A DNA stretch of 64,000 nucleotides from Roseovarius autotrophicus. Its GTDB lineage: Bacteria; Pseudomonadota; Alphaproteobacteria; Rhodobacterales; Rhodobacteraceae. The notes under the pieces are model-generated. The model saw only the letters and a list, made by a program, of their open reading frames with translations. It was not told the DNA's origin and made no database searches. A program made the translations under genes and the position numbers. Each line of letters begins with the position of its first letter. The first letter of the stretch is position 1. Location: the NCBI RefSeq assembly GCF_018069895.1, contig NZ_JAGQDH010000006.1:124001-188000 (forward strand), in the 5' to 3' direction. This document shows positions 16,616 to 24,998 of this stretch, piece after piece.

Positions 16616-17998
16616 ATGCCGACCCGCGTCCTGATCCCTTCCGGCGTCCTTGGCCTTGGTTTTGACCGCGCGGCCCTGGCGCGCGGCGTGACGATGCAGC
16701 CCGATATCATTGCCATCGACGGCGGTTCGACCGATTCCGGCCCGTTCTCTCTGGGGGCGGGCCAGTCGAAATACGCCCGTGCCGCGACGAAATCGGAATG
16801 GGCGGACATCATGGCCGCCCGTCGCGCGGCGCGTGTGCCGCTGGTGATCGGCACAGCGGGAACTTGCGGCGCGGATGCGACCGTGGACTGGATGGCCGAC
16901 ATCACCGCCGAGATTGCCGCCGAGACGGGTGAGCGGGTGAAGATTGCAAAACTCTATTCCGGCCAGCCCGCCGACCGGGTCGCAAGAGCGCTGAAGGAGG
17001 GCCGGGTGCAACCCCTGACGCCTGCGCCCGAGATCACGTCCGAAGTCCTCGCCACCATGACCAATATCGTGGCGCTGGCAGGGGCCGAGCAGATTCAGGC
17101 GGCGTTGGCGACCGGCGCCGATATCGTCATCGCGGGCCGCACCACCGATACTGCGATCATCGCCGCCCTGCCCCTTTCGCGCGGCGAGAATCCCGGCGCC
17201 TGCTGGCACGGCGCCAAGATCGGCGAATGCGGGGCGCTCTGTTCGACGAACCCCACCTCCGGCGTAATCCTGATCGATTTCGACAGCGACGGCTTTACGG
17301 TGGAACCTCTCGCCGAAGGTGCTGCCTGCACGCCGCATTCGGTGTCGGCGCATATGCTGTATGAAAACGCTGACCCCTTCCTGCTTTACGAACCCGGCGG
17401 GCACCTCGATGTGCGCGCCGCCCGCTATACCGCGCTCGACGCCCGGCGCGTGCGGGTGGAGGGCTCGGTCTGGGTGCCCGGCCCCTATACGGTGAAACTG
17501 GAGGGCGCGCGGGTTGCTGGCTACCAGACCACCATCCTTGCCGTGCTGCGCGATCCGCATTACGTTGCCCATGCCCGCGACTGGGTGGTGCGGTTGACCG
17601 GATTCCTGCACGAGACTATCCGGCACCGTATGAGGCTACCCCCCGAGGCCTATGGGCTGGAGTTCCGGCTGATCGGCGTGGACGCGGCCCTCGGAATGCT
17701 GGAGAATCAAGCGGGCGCGCCGGTCGAGGTGGGTGTGCTGGGGATCGTCACCGCGTCCAGCCAGGCGCAGGCGGCCGAGATCGGCAAGCTGATCAATCCC
17801 TTCGTCCTGCACTATCCGCTGACCGATGACGAGGAACTGCCGACCTTCGCCTTCCCCTATTCCCCTGCCACCACCGACCGAGGCGCGCTTTACGAATTCG
17901 CGCTGAACCATGTGATGCGGCTGGATGACCCCATGGAGGCGTTCCGGCTGGAGGGGGAAACGCTTGGCGAAAAGGTGCCCCATGCCGAAGCTCGCTGA
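16616..17998 (+). CDS. AtuA-like protein (DUF1446 / acyclic terpene utilisation family)
   Basis: This 460-residue protein belongs to the DUF1446/AtuA-type family. Evidence is the N-terminal GLGFDRAALARGV, the conserved AIDGGSTDSGP segment, GTAGTCGADATVDW, the central ADIVIAGRTTDTAI and YEPGGHLDVRAARY. The family is needed for citronellol/geraniol degradation in Pseudomonas (atuA), but most members have no assigned reaction. AGGAAG precedes the ATG. It lies directly after tctCBA and overlaps the DUF4387 gene by 17 bases, so it presumably works on the imported carboxylate with that partner. The reaction is unknown. Confidence 0.85.
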   Translation: MPTRVLIPSGVLGLGFDRAALARGVTMQPDIIAIDGGSTDSGPFSLGAGQSKYARAATKSEWADIMAARRAARVPLVIGTAGTCGADATVDWMADITAEIAAETGERVKIAKLYSGQPADRVARALKEGRVQPLTPAPEITSEVLATMTNIVALAGAEQIQAALATGADIVIAGRTTDTAIIAALPLSRGENPGACWHGAKIGECGALCSTNPTSGVILIDFDSDGFTVEPLAEGAACTPHSVSAHMLYENADPFLLYEPGGHLDVRAARYTALDARRVRVEGSVWVPGPYTVKLEGARVAGYQTTILAVLRDPHYVAHARDWVVRLTGFLHETIRHRMRLPPEAYGLEFRLIGVDAALGMLENQAGAPVEVGVLGIVTASSQAQAAEIGKLINPFVLHYPLTDDEELPTFAFPYSPATTDRGALYEFALNHVMRLDDPMEAFRLEGETLGEKVPHAEAR

Positions 17999-18284
17999 GC
18001 TGGTCGTCAAGGTCCGGTCCAAGAACGCCGGTCCCTTCTGGGTGACGGTCGATGTGTTCTGCGGCGATGCCGCCACCTTTTCCCGTATCGCTGCGGCGCT
18101 GGACACTGCGGCGGTGGCCGCGCTTTACGACCAGCCCGCGCAACTTCTCAAACGCTTCGACATTATCGATCTGAACGTGATCAAGTTCAGCTTCCCCCGC
18201 CCCGTGGTACAGGGCTCTGCCGAGGACCGCGACATGCACGGCGCGCAATGGGCGCATCTGATGGCCGAGTTCGAAATCGCCTGA
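17982..18284 (+). CDS. DUF4387 family protein, partner of the AtuA-like protein
   Basis: This 100-residue protein matches the DUF4387 pattern: LAELVVKVRSKNAGPFWVTVD at the N-terminus, FDIIDLNVIKFSFPRPVVQG in the second half and a DRDMHGAQWAHLM ending. It overlaps the preceding AtuA-like gene by 17 bases in another frame, indicating translational coupling and probably a complex. These two families commonly occur together, sometimes fused. No catalytic residues can be assigned. Confidence 0.85.
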   Translation: MPKLAELVVKVRSKNAGPFWVTVDVFCGDAATFSRIAAALDTAAVAALYDQPAQLLKRFDIIDLNVIKFSFPRPVVQGSAEDRDMHGAQWAHLMAEFEIA

Positions 18285-18315
18285 TAGCTGTCGCGTCTCC
18301 TGGCCATTTCGAAGG

Positions 18316-18543
18316 ATCGCGCCCGAGGGATACGGACTCCTGCTCGAAGATGCCAGGTTGAACCTTGGGCACATGCAGAAAGCCATCCTGCTCGATCATC
18401 TCGAGGAGATACCGGAAGCCAGCAGGATCTGTCCGGACGGCGACAAGATCAGAGCCATCCATGATTATCGACCCAGAGTTCTCGACACGCTGTTCAGGCG
18501 CTTCCATGTCAAGGCGCCGCGCATTCACCGCTGCGCCTGCAAG
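18316..18543 (+). mobile_element. ISKra4-type transposase remnant
   Basis: An in-frame stretch of 76 codons without a start resembles the N-terminal half of ISKra4-family transposases. It reads EGYGLLLEDARLNLGHMQ, a degenerate zinc-finger-like RICPDGDK, then HDYRPRVLDTLFRRFHVKAP and RIHRCACK (family pattern: CPxCG, RxLxTLFGRxxVxSPR, CxC). The catalytic DDE part is absent. It stops where a fragment of another IS begins, so it is a truncated, dead copy. Confidence 0.6.
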
Positions 18544-18544
18544 G

Positions 18545-18709
18545 TCAAACCGGAAGCCGTTTCGTCTGGCCGCTATCGCCGCTTGCCCGCTGCTTTCGGT
18601 CGATCGGTTCCAGTTCGACCAGATGCGCCGGGAACGGGACATGGTCCAGCCCCTCGCGGGCACATTGACGGCCCTCCTTCTCGTATTCCCGCAGGACCGT
18701 GGGCAGCCT
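18545..18709 (-). mobile_element. IS21-family istB 5' remnant
   Basis: The minus strand encodes RLPTVLREYEKEGRQCAREG, then LDHVPFPAHLVELEPIDRKQRA, and stops after TKRLPV. This is the N-terminal region of the IstB-type ATPase helper of IS21 elements. The Walker motifs and everything beyond about 54 residues are missing and no start codon is left. It abuts the ISKra4-like fragment at 18543 in opposite orientation. Confidence 0.7.
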
Positions 18710-18755
18710 TCACCCGGTGATGCCGCAGAGGCCGGTCAACCGTCGTTCACCTGGC

Positions 18756-20069
18756 TCATTTCTCATCAGGTGCCAAGACCGATTTGGCGGACGCGCCGGC
18801 AATATAAACCTCCTCGATGGCGCGGTCGTCTCCCATCATCTGCAGTACGAAGAGTTCCTCTGCAAGGGTATCCGCGCGGTCCATTCGCAGGGCCATGGCC
18901 GGGGTGCTGCGCGCATTCAGCACGACGATATCCGCCTCTGTTCCAGCCTCCAAAGTGCCGATCCGGTCCTCCATCCCGAGCACGCAGGCATTGCCCCGCG
19001 TGATCCAGTCGAAGGCCCGCAACGGGTGCAGCGACTGGCCGCGCAATTGCAGCACCTTGTAGCCCTCATTAAGTGTCTGGAGCATGGAATAGCTGGTTCC
19101 GCCGCCGACATCGGTGGCGATCCCGTTGACGATCCCGCGCGCCCGCAGCCCGGCATCGTCAAACAGGCCGCTGCCCAGGAACAGGTTCGAGGTCGGGCAG
19201 AAAACGGGATGCGCACCGGTCTCGGCCAGCGCAGCAATCTCGCGCTCCTCAAGGTGGATGGCATGGCCAAGCAGCGCCTTCGGCCCGAGCAGGCCATGGG
19301 ATTCGTAGACGTCCAGATAATCGCGCGCCTTGGGGTAAAGCCGTGCGGTATAGGCGATTTCGTCCTTGTTCTCGGAAAGATGCGTCTGGATATGGCACTC
19401 CGGGTGTTCGCGCGCCAGCGCCTGCGCCATTTCCATCTGCTCGGGCGTCGAGGTGATGGCAAAGCGCGGCGAGATGACATAGCCGTTGCGGCCCTTGCCA
19501 TGCCAGTCTCCAATCAGCGCCTTGCTGTCGTCATAGCCGCCCTGCGGCGTGTCGCGCAGCGCATCGGGCGCGTTGCGGTCCATCAGAACCTTGCCACCCA
19601 GCATCCGCATGTTGCGCCGCGTGGCCTCGGCGAAATACGCCTCTACCGATGCCTTATGCACCGAGCAGAACGCGACGGCTGTGGTCGTGCCATGGGCGAT
19701 GATCTGGTCAAAGAAGGCCCGCGCCATGACCGCGCTGTGCGTCTCGGAGGCAAATCGGGTTTCCTCGGGAAAGGTATAGGTATTGAGCCAATCGAGAAGT
19801 TGCGCCCCCCATGACGCGATCACCTGCACCTGCGGGAAATGGATATGGGTGTCGATGAACCCGGCCATCATCAGATGCGGGCGGTGATCGATCACCGGCA
19901 CATGGCCCGCCTGCACGCTCAGCTCGTCAAACGGCCCCATCTGACGGATCAGACCATCCCCGATCAAAAGACCGCCATCCTCAAGATAGGTATAGGCGCC
20001 GCTATCCTCGCCGCTCTCGGGCGCGCGGTGGAAGGTCAGCAGGCGACCGCGAAGCAGGGTCTGTGTCAT
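18756..20069 (-). CDS. guaD: guanine deaminase
   Basis: This 437-residue amidohydrolase converts guanine to xanthine and ammonia. It has the zinc motif DTHIHFPQ (HxH) near residue 70 and the guanine-deaminase pattern RFASETHSAVMARAFFDQIIAHGTTTA, QTHLSENKDEI and FCPTSNLFLGSGLFD (each listed piecewise). The C-terminus carries the DIVVLNARSTP edge typical of amidohydrolases. It supplies xanthine to XdhAB, encoded on the same strand upstream. A minus-strand terminator lies just upstream at about 20100, so it may be expressed partly from its own promoter. The start at MTQTLL was preferred to an ATG 14 codons upstream. Confidence 0.92.
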   Translation of the reverse strand: MTQTLLRGRLLTFHRAPESGEDSGAYTYLEDGGLLIGDGLIRQMGPFDELSVQAGHVPVIDHRPHLMMAGFIDTHIHFPQVQVIASWGAQLLDWLNTYTFPEETRFASETHSAVMARAFFDQIIAHGTTTAVAFCSVHKASVEAYFAEATRRNMRMLGGKVLMDRNAPDALRDTPQGGYDDSKALIGDWHGKGRNGYVISPRFAITSTPEQMEMAQALAREHPECHIQTHLSENKDEIAYTARLYPKARDYLDVYESHGLLGPKALLGHAIHLEEREIAALAETGAHPVFCPTSNLFLGSGLFDDAGLRARGIVNGIATDVGGGTSYSMLQTLNEGYKVLQLRGQSLHPLRAFDWITRGNACVLGMEDRIGTLEAGTEADIVVLNARSTPAMALRMDRADTLAEELFVLQMMGDDRAIEEVYIAGASAKSVLAPDEK

Positions 20070-20097
20070 GGCAGGTCTCGTTTCCGTCAAAGGGTGG

Positions 20098-20126
20098 AAA
20101 AGGGGCGGCACTCGGGCCGCCCCTTT
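20098..20126 (-). terminator. strong intrinsic terminator after the NCS2 permease gene
   Basis: On the minus strand AAAGGGGCGGC and GCCGCCCCTTT form a perfect 11-bp stem with a six-base loop and a following TTTT. It lies just after the stop at 20130 and before the guaD start at 20069, separating guaD from the upstream xdh-permease unit. The A/T flanks make it potentially bidirectional. Confidence 0.85.
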
Positions 20127-20129
20127 GGT

Positions 20130-21731
20130 TTACGCCTGTCGTGCGGGCGTGTCGTCGTCGATCATGTCCGGCTCGTCCGGCACGATGATGCGATGTTGCA
20201 GATCCTCTTTCGGCGCAAGCGCCGGATAGATCGTAAGGAACGCCCCGATGATCAGATAGCCGATGGTGATCCCGTCAAGCTGCGGCATCTGCAAGCTGTG
20301 GGAATGGATCACCCCCACCGACGAGAGCACCGCCGCCGCGATGGCAAATCCGCCGGCCATGCGGAACCGCCCGTCGATCACATCGGCCACGATCGCCCCC
20401 CAGATCAGCCCGGTGATGATCGCCCCCTGGCTGAGCGCCAGATGCCCTTCGTAATGCGCGCCCTCCATCAGCAGCGCGGCGGTCAGCCGCTCATCGCCCA
20501 GCGCGGGCAGCCCCTCGGCGCCAGTGCTGCGCAGCGCGTTCATGAGCGAGCCCCATTTCACGATCAGGAACCCCGATATATGCGGCAGCATCGCGAATGT
20601 GACGGCGGCCATATGCATCGGCTTCACCGCCCAGGCAGTGTTGGTGATGAGGCTCACCGAGACAAAGACCAGCACCGGCGCGGCAGCGGCCAGCGGGATC
20701 AGCCCCGCAAGAAAGGACAAAAAGCCCAGGAACGCCGCCGCACCGATGACCACGGCCACGCCGACGATATAGCCGGCATGGGCGTCCAGCCGCTTGTAGG
20801 CGGGATGGCCGATATAGACCGTGGTCGGAAACGGCGAGCCGAACACCGCGCCAATCATCGTGCCTGCGCCATCGGTGACCTGACACAGCCCGACGGGATA
20901 GCTGTCCCCGGCGGCCTCGGCGGATTCGACATTGTTCATCGTCTCGATGAAATTGTAGATCTGCACCGGGATCAGCACGAGGAACAGTTCGGGATTGGCG
21001 AAAAGATACTGCACGCCCACGATCAGATCACCGAAATAGGGCACTGGCGGGTAAAAGCCCACGCCGCTCAGGTCTATCCGGGACTCGCCCAGGAAAAGCC
21101 CGATCACCGTGCCCACGCCGATGGCTACCAGCCCCGCAGGCACGTTGCCCGGCAGCCGAAAGCGCCCGATCAGCCCCCAGAGGATGAAGAGAAGCGCGGC
21201 AAAGCCGATCACCGGATGCTCGAATATCTCGGCCAGCGGCACGGAGCCGATGAACACCAGCGCAATGCCGCAAAGCGTGCCCAGCATCCCCGCGCGCGGC
21301 GTGATCCGCTTGAGGAACGGGCCGACAATCGCCCCGAGTGCCGCGACGATACCGCCCACGAACCCGGCCCCGATCCCGACCTGCCAGGCCAGCAGCGGAT
21401 CCTGCGTCGCCCAGTAGATCGGCCCGATCACCCCGAAGAGATAGACGAACATCACCGGTGTCGAGATGCCATAGGGCAGGGCGGTGACATCGCGGCCCTG
21501 TGTCTCGGCCGTCCATTTCGCAAGCCAGGTATAGACCACGACCCCGGCCAGAATGGCGATGGCCGCGCCCGGAACGATCCGGCCAAAGACGATCTCGGCG
21601 GGCATCTGGAACACGAACTGACAGATCCCCGACAGGATCAGCAGGTTGACAAGGTTATCTGTGAACAGCGCCCAGAAGGCGCTGAAATCGCTGCGCGTGA
21701 ACAGCTTGTAGTCGTAACTCCTCCCGTCCAT
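20130..21731 (-). CDS. NCS2-type purine permease (AzgA-like branch)
   Basis: This 533-residue inner-membrane protein has about 12-14 hydrophobic segments. Features include TALPYGISTP in the first third (the substrate-site region of the AzgA-like branch), NNVESAEAAGDSYPV in TM8 and GSPFPTTVYIGHPAYKR in TM10. It probably imports guanine, hypoxanthine or xanthine by proton symport. The Asp-rich C-terminal tail (DEPDMIDDD) is cytoplasmic. It lies between xdhC and guaD on the same strand, which supports a purine substrate. Its exact specificity is uncertain. Confidence 0.82.
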   Translation of the reverse strand: MDGRSYDYKLFTRSDFSAFWALFTDNLVNLLILSGICQFVFQMPAEIVFGRIVPGAAIAILAGVVVYTWLAKWTAETQGRDVTALPYGISTPVMFVYLFGVIGPIYWATQDPLLAWQVGIGAGFVGGIVAALGAIVGPFLKRITPRAGMLGTLCGIALVFIGSVPLAEIFEHPVIGFAALLFILWGLIGRFRLPGNVPAGLVAIGVGTVIGLFLGESRIDLSGVGFYPPVPYFGDLIVGVQYLFANPELFLVLIPVQIYNFIETMNNVESAEAAGDSYPVGLCQVTDGAGTMIGAVFGSPFPTTVYIGHPAYKRLDAHAGYIVGVAVVIGAAAFLGFLSFLAGLIPLAAAAPVLVFVSVSLITNTAWAVKPMHMAAVTFAMLPHISGFLIVKWGSLMNALRSTGAEGLPALGDERLTAALLMEGAHYEGHLALSQGAIITGLIWGAIVADVIDGRFRMAGGFAIAAAVLSSVGVIHSHSLQMPQLDGITIGYLIIGAFLTIYPALAPKEDLQHRIIVPDEPDMIDDDTPARQA

Positions 21732-21774
21732 GACGGTCTCCTCCTCTGACAGAACCGGCCCGGCGTGACGGATG

Positions 21775-22656
21775 TCAGGCCGATTTCCCCTCCCGGTCGT
21801 TCCCGTGCCCCGACAGGGGCGCGTCCTGTGCCCCTATGGGGGCGGTCGCGGCAGTTTCAGAGGTCAATTCGGCCATCACCTCGGCCACCACGAAGGCGGC
21901 GATGACGCCGGGCCGCTTGTCGCGGCTACCGCTTGCCCCGATGGGGCATGTAAGATCGTCGATATTTTGTGCACTTGCGTGCCGTTTCGCCCAGGCCCGG
22001 AACTTGGCCCGCTTGCTGGCAGAGCCGATCATGCCGACATAGGCCGCATCGCCCCGGTCGAGGGCGGCAGCGGTCAGCAGGAAATCCAGCCCGTGATCAT
22101 GGGTCAGCACGATGAAGGCACTGCCCGGCGGCGCGTTGGCGATCTCGGCCTCGGGCAGCACGCTCACACGCCGCTCCACCGCCGCCGTGCAAAGCGCGAT
22201 CTCCTCGGGGCGCGTGTCGATGAGGATGCAGCGCACCGGCAGGTGCTGCAACAGATCGGCCACCGCCCGACCCACATGGCCCGCGCCCATGACATGGACA
22301 TGCGGCAACGTGGCGTCGTGCCGCGCGGCGCGCGCCTCGGCGGTGCGCCGGTCCGAGGCGCGCATCCGCGTGAGGCCTATGTCCACCCGCCCGCCGCAGC
22401 ATTGCCCGATCTCGGGGCCAAGGGGCACGTCAAGCGCGCGTGTAAGCACGCCCTCGCGCAACATCGCGCGCGCCGCATCAATGGCAAGATATTCCAGTTG
22501 CCCGCCGCCGATCGTGCCCCAGAGTGCTGCGGGCGCCACGAACATCTCGGTACCCGCGTCACGGGGCGAGGAGCCGCGCACACGGCTCAACACCACCCGG
22601 ATCACCGCAGGTTGGGCGACGAGGAATGCGCGCAGCGCGGGCGCAGAGGCGGCCAT
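21775..22656 (-). CDS. xdhC: xanthine dehydrogenase accessory protein XdhC
   Basis: This 293-residue protein inserts the sulfurated molybdenum cofactor into XdhB. The conserved XdhC features are RVRGSSPRDAGTEMFV at the N-terminus, GTIGGGQLEYLAI, GPEIGQCCGGRVDIGL and a Rossmann-like C-terminal half with VMGAGHVGRAVADLL and YVGMIGSASKRAKF. It starts three bases after xdhB ends. The unit xdhA-xdhB-xdhC is compact and is followed by the NCS2 permease gene 43 bases downstream. Confidence 0.93.
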   Translation of the reverse strand: MAASAPALRAFLVAQPAVIRVVLSRVRGSSPRDAGTEMFVAPAALWGTIGGGQLEYLAIDAARAMLREGVLTRALDVPLGPEIGQCCGGRVDIGLTRMRASDRRTAEARAARHDATLPHVHVMGAGHVGRAVADLLQHLPVRCILIDTRPEEIALCTAAVERRVSVLPEAEIANAPPGSAFIVLTHDHGLDFLLTAAALDRGDAAYVGMIGSASKRAKFRAWAKRHASAQNIDDLTCPIGASGSRDKRPGVIAAFVVAEVMAELTSETAATAPIGAQDAPLSGHGNDREGKSA

Positions 22657-22659
22657 GGC

Positions 22660-24978
22660 TCAGCGCCCCCCTTGCAGGCGCGTGACGGCCATCAGGACAC
22701 GTTCGGGCGTGGCCGGCGCATCAAGGCGCGGACATTCGCGGTAGTCCGCCACCGAGGCCACCGCCATGGACAGCGCCTCGAAAACGGAAATCCCCAGCAT
22801 GAAGGGCGGCTCTCCCACGGCCTTGGAGCGCTTGATCGTCAACTCGCGGTTCTCGGACCAGTCGGCCAGCGCCACGTTGAAGATGCGCGGGCGGTCAGAG
22901 GCGAGCGGGATCTTGTAGGTCGAGGGCGCGTGGGTGCGCAGCCGCCCGGCGTCGTCCCACCACAACTCCTCGCTGGTCAACCACCCCATGCCCTGAATGA
23001 ACGCGCCCTCCACCTGACCGCGGTCGAGCGCGGGGTTCAGCGAGCGGCCCACGTCATGCAGGATATCGGTTCGCTCGACGCGGTATTCGCCCGTCAGCGT
23101 GTCGATCACCACTTCCGAGCAGGCCGCGCCATAGGCAAAATAATAGAACGGACGCCCCTGCCCCTTGGCCCGGTCCCAGTGGATTTTCGGCGTCTTGTAG
23201 AAGCCCGCCGCCGACAGCTGCACCCGCGCCATATAGGCCGCGCGGATGAAGGCATCAAAGCTCATCACCTCCGTGCCCACCTGCACCTCATTGGGCCGAA
23301 AGCGCACCGCCTTGGGGGCCACGCCCCATTTTTCGGCAGCAAAGGCGATAAGGCGCGCCTTGATCTGCGCCACCGCATCAAGCGCCGCCATACCGTTGAG
23401 GTCCGACCCGGAAGAGGCCGCCGTGGCCGAGGTGTTGGGCACCTTCTCGGTGGTGGTTCTGGTGATCTTGATGCGCTCGAAATCGACCTGAAACGCCTCG
23501 GCCACCACCTGCGCCACCTTGGTGTTAAGGCCCTGCCCCATCTCTGTGCCGCCATGGTTGAGGTGGATCGAGCCGTCATTGTAGACATGCACCAATGCGC
23601 CCGCCTGATTGTACCAGGTCGCGGTAAAGGAAATCCCGAACTTGACCGGCATCAGCGCGATACCTTTGCGCAGAACCGGCGAGGCGCGGTTGAAGGCGAT
23701 GATCTCCTGCCGCCGCTGACGATAGGCCGCGCTCTCCTCCAATTCGCCAACGACGCGTTCAAGGATATTGTCCTCTATCTGCTGGTGATAGGGCGTCACG
23801 TCGCGCCCCGCGCCGCCGTAGAAATTCGCCTTGCGGATATCGAGCGGGTCGCGCCCGAGGACATAGGCGATTTCCTCGATCATCCGTTCTGCGGCGATCA
23901 CGCCCTGCGGCCCGCCAAAGCCGCGGAACGCCGTGTTGGAGACCGTGTTGGTCTTCATCGGATGGCTTTTCAGCCGCACATTGGGATAGAAATAGGCGTT
24001 GTCGGCGTGAAACAGCGCCCGGTCGGTGACCGGCCCCGACAGATCCGCCGAAAACCCGCAGCGCGCGGCGAAATCGCCCTCGACCGCCAGAATCCGCCCC
24101 GCCCCGTCAAAGGCCACGTCATAGTCGATCACGAAATCATGCCGCTTGCCGGTTGCGGTCATGTCCTGATCGCGGTCGGGGCGGATCTTGACGGCGCGGT
24201 TCCATTTCTTCGCTGCAAGCGCCGCGACCACGCAAAAGAGGTTCATCTGGCTTTCCTTGCCACCGAACCCGCCGCCCATCCGGCGCACGTTCACCACCAC
24301 CGCATTCGACGGCACGCCAAGCACATGCGCCACCATGTGCTGTGCCTCGGACGGGTGCTGCGTGGAGCAATGCACGCTAACCTCGTCATCCTCGCCGGGA
24401 ATGGCAAAGGCGATCTGCCCTTCAAGATACATGTGATCCTGCCCGCCCACATGCATCCTTCCCTTGATGCGATGCGGGGCGTCCTCCTGCGCGGACGCGA
24501 CCGCGCCCCGCTCCAGCGTCAGCGGCGCGGTGACATAGGGATAGCCCGTCTCCTTTGCCGCAGTCGGGTCAAGCGCGTGGGGCAGCGGCTCATACTGCAC
24601 CTTGGCCCGTTCGGCGGCGCGCCGCGCCTGATCGCGGGTCGCGGCGATGACCGCAAAGAGGGGTTGGCCGTGAAACTGAATGGTCTCGGTCGGAAATACC
24701 GGCTCGTCATGCAGGCCCGTGGGGCTGATATCGTTGGCCCCCGGAATATCCGCGGCGGTCAGCACGCCGACGACACCAGGCGCGGTCAGCACGTCCGAGA
24801 GGTCAAGCCCGATGAGCCGCGCATGGGCCACGTCCGACACGCCCAGATAGGCATGAAGCGCGCCCTCGGGCAGGGTGATATCGTCGGTGTAATCCGCGCG
24901 CCCCGTGACATGCTTGGCCGCACTGTCATGGATGCGGTCGGTATGGGCGGAGCCGGTGATGGAAACGGCGTCTTTCAT
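22660..24978 (-). CDS. xdhB: xanthine dehydrogenase molybdopterin-binding subunit
   Basis: This 772-residue large subunit oxidises hypoxanthine and xanthine to urate at the molybdenum cofactor. Molybdenum-site signatures are RRMGGGFGGKESQ, NTAFRGFGGPQGV, NHGGTEMGQGLNTKV and the C-terminal VGEPPFMLG, which carries the catalytic Glu. The length is normal for bacterial XdhB. It lies 20 bases after xdhA and three before xdhC. Confidence 0.95.
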   Translation of the reverse strand: MKDAVSITGSAHTDRIHDSAAKHVTGRADYTDDITLPEGALHAYLGVSDVAHARLIGLDLSDVLTAPGVVGVLTAADIPGANDISPTGLHDEPVFPTETIQFHGQPLFAVIAATRDQARRAAERAKVQYEPLPHALDPTAAKETGYPYVTAPLTLERGAVASAQEDAPHRIKGRMHVGGQDHMYLEGQIAFAIPGEDDEVSVHCSTQHPSEAQHMVAHVLGVPSNAVVVNVRRMGGGFGGKESQMNLFCVVAALAAKKWNRAVKIRPDRDQDMTATGKRHDFVIDYDVAFDGAGRILAVEGDFAARCGFSADLSGPVTDRALFHADNAYFYPNVRLKSHPMKTNTVSNTAFRGFGGPQGVIAAERMIEEIAYVLGRDPLDIRKANFYGGAGRDVTPYHQQIEDNILERVVGELEESAAYRQRRQEIIAFNRASPVLRKGIALMPVKFGISFTATWYNQAGALVHVYNDGSIHLNHGGTEMGQGLNTKVAQVVAEAFQVDFERIKITRTTTEKVPNTSATAASSGSDLNGMAALDAVAQIKARLIAFAAEKWGVAPKAVRFRPNEVQVGTEVMSFDAFIRAAYMARVQLSAAGFYKTPKIHWDRAKGQGRPFYYFAYGAACSEVVIDTLTGEYRVERTDILHDVGRSLNPALDRGQVEGAFIQGMGWLTSEELWWDDAGRLRTHAPSTYKIPLASDRPRIFNVALADWSENRELTIKRSKAVGEPPFMLGISVFEALSMAVASVADYRECPRLDAPATPERVLMAVTRLQGGR

Positions 24979-24998
24979 GGTCTCGTCTCCTTGTCGGT

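Noticed and set aside
19839..21749. Plus-strand open frame of about 636 codons opposite the NCS2 permease gene
   Set aside because: Composition is Asp/His/Arg-rich low complexity, the mirror of a membrane protein gene.
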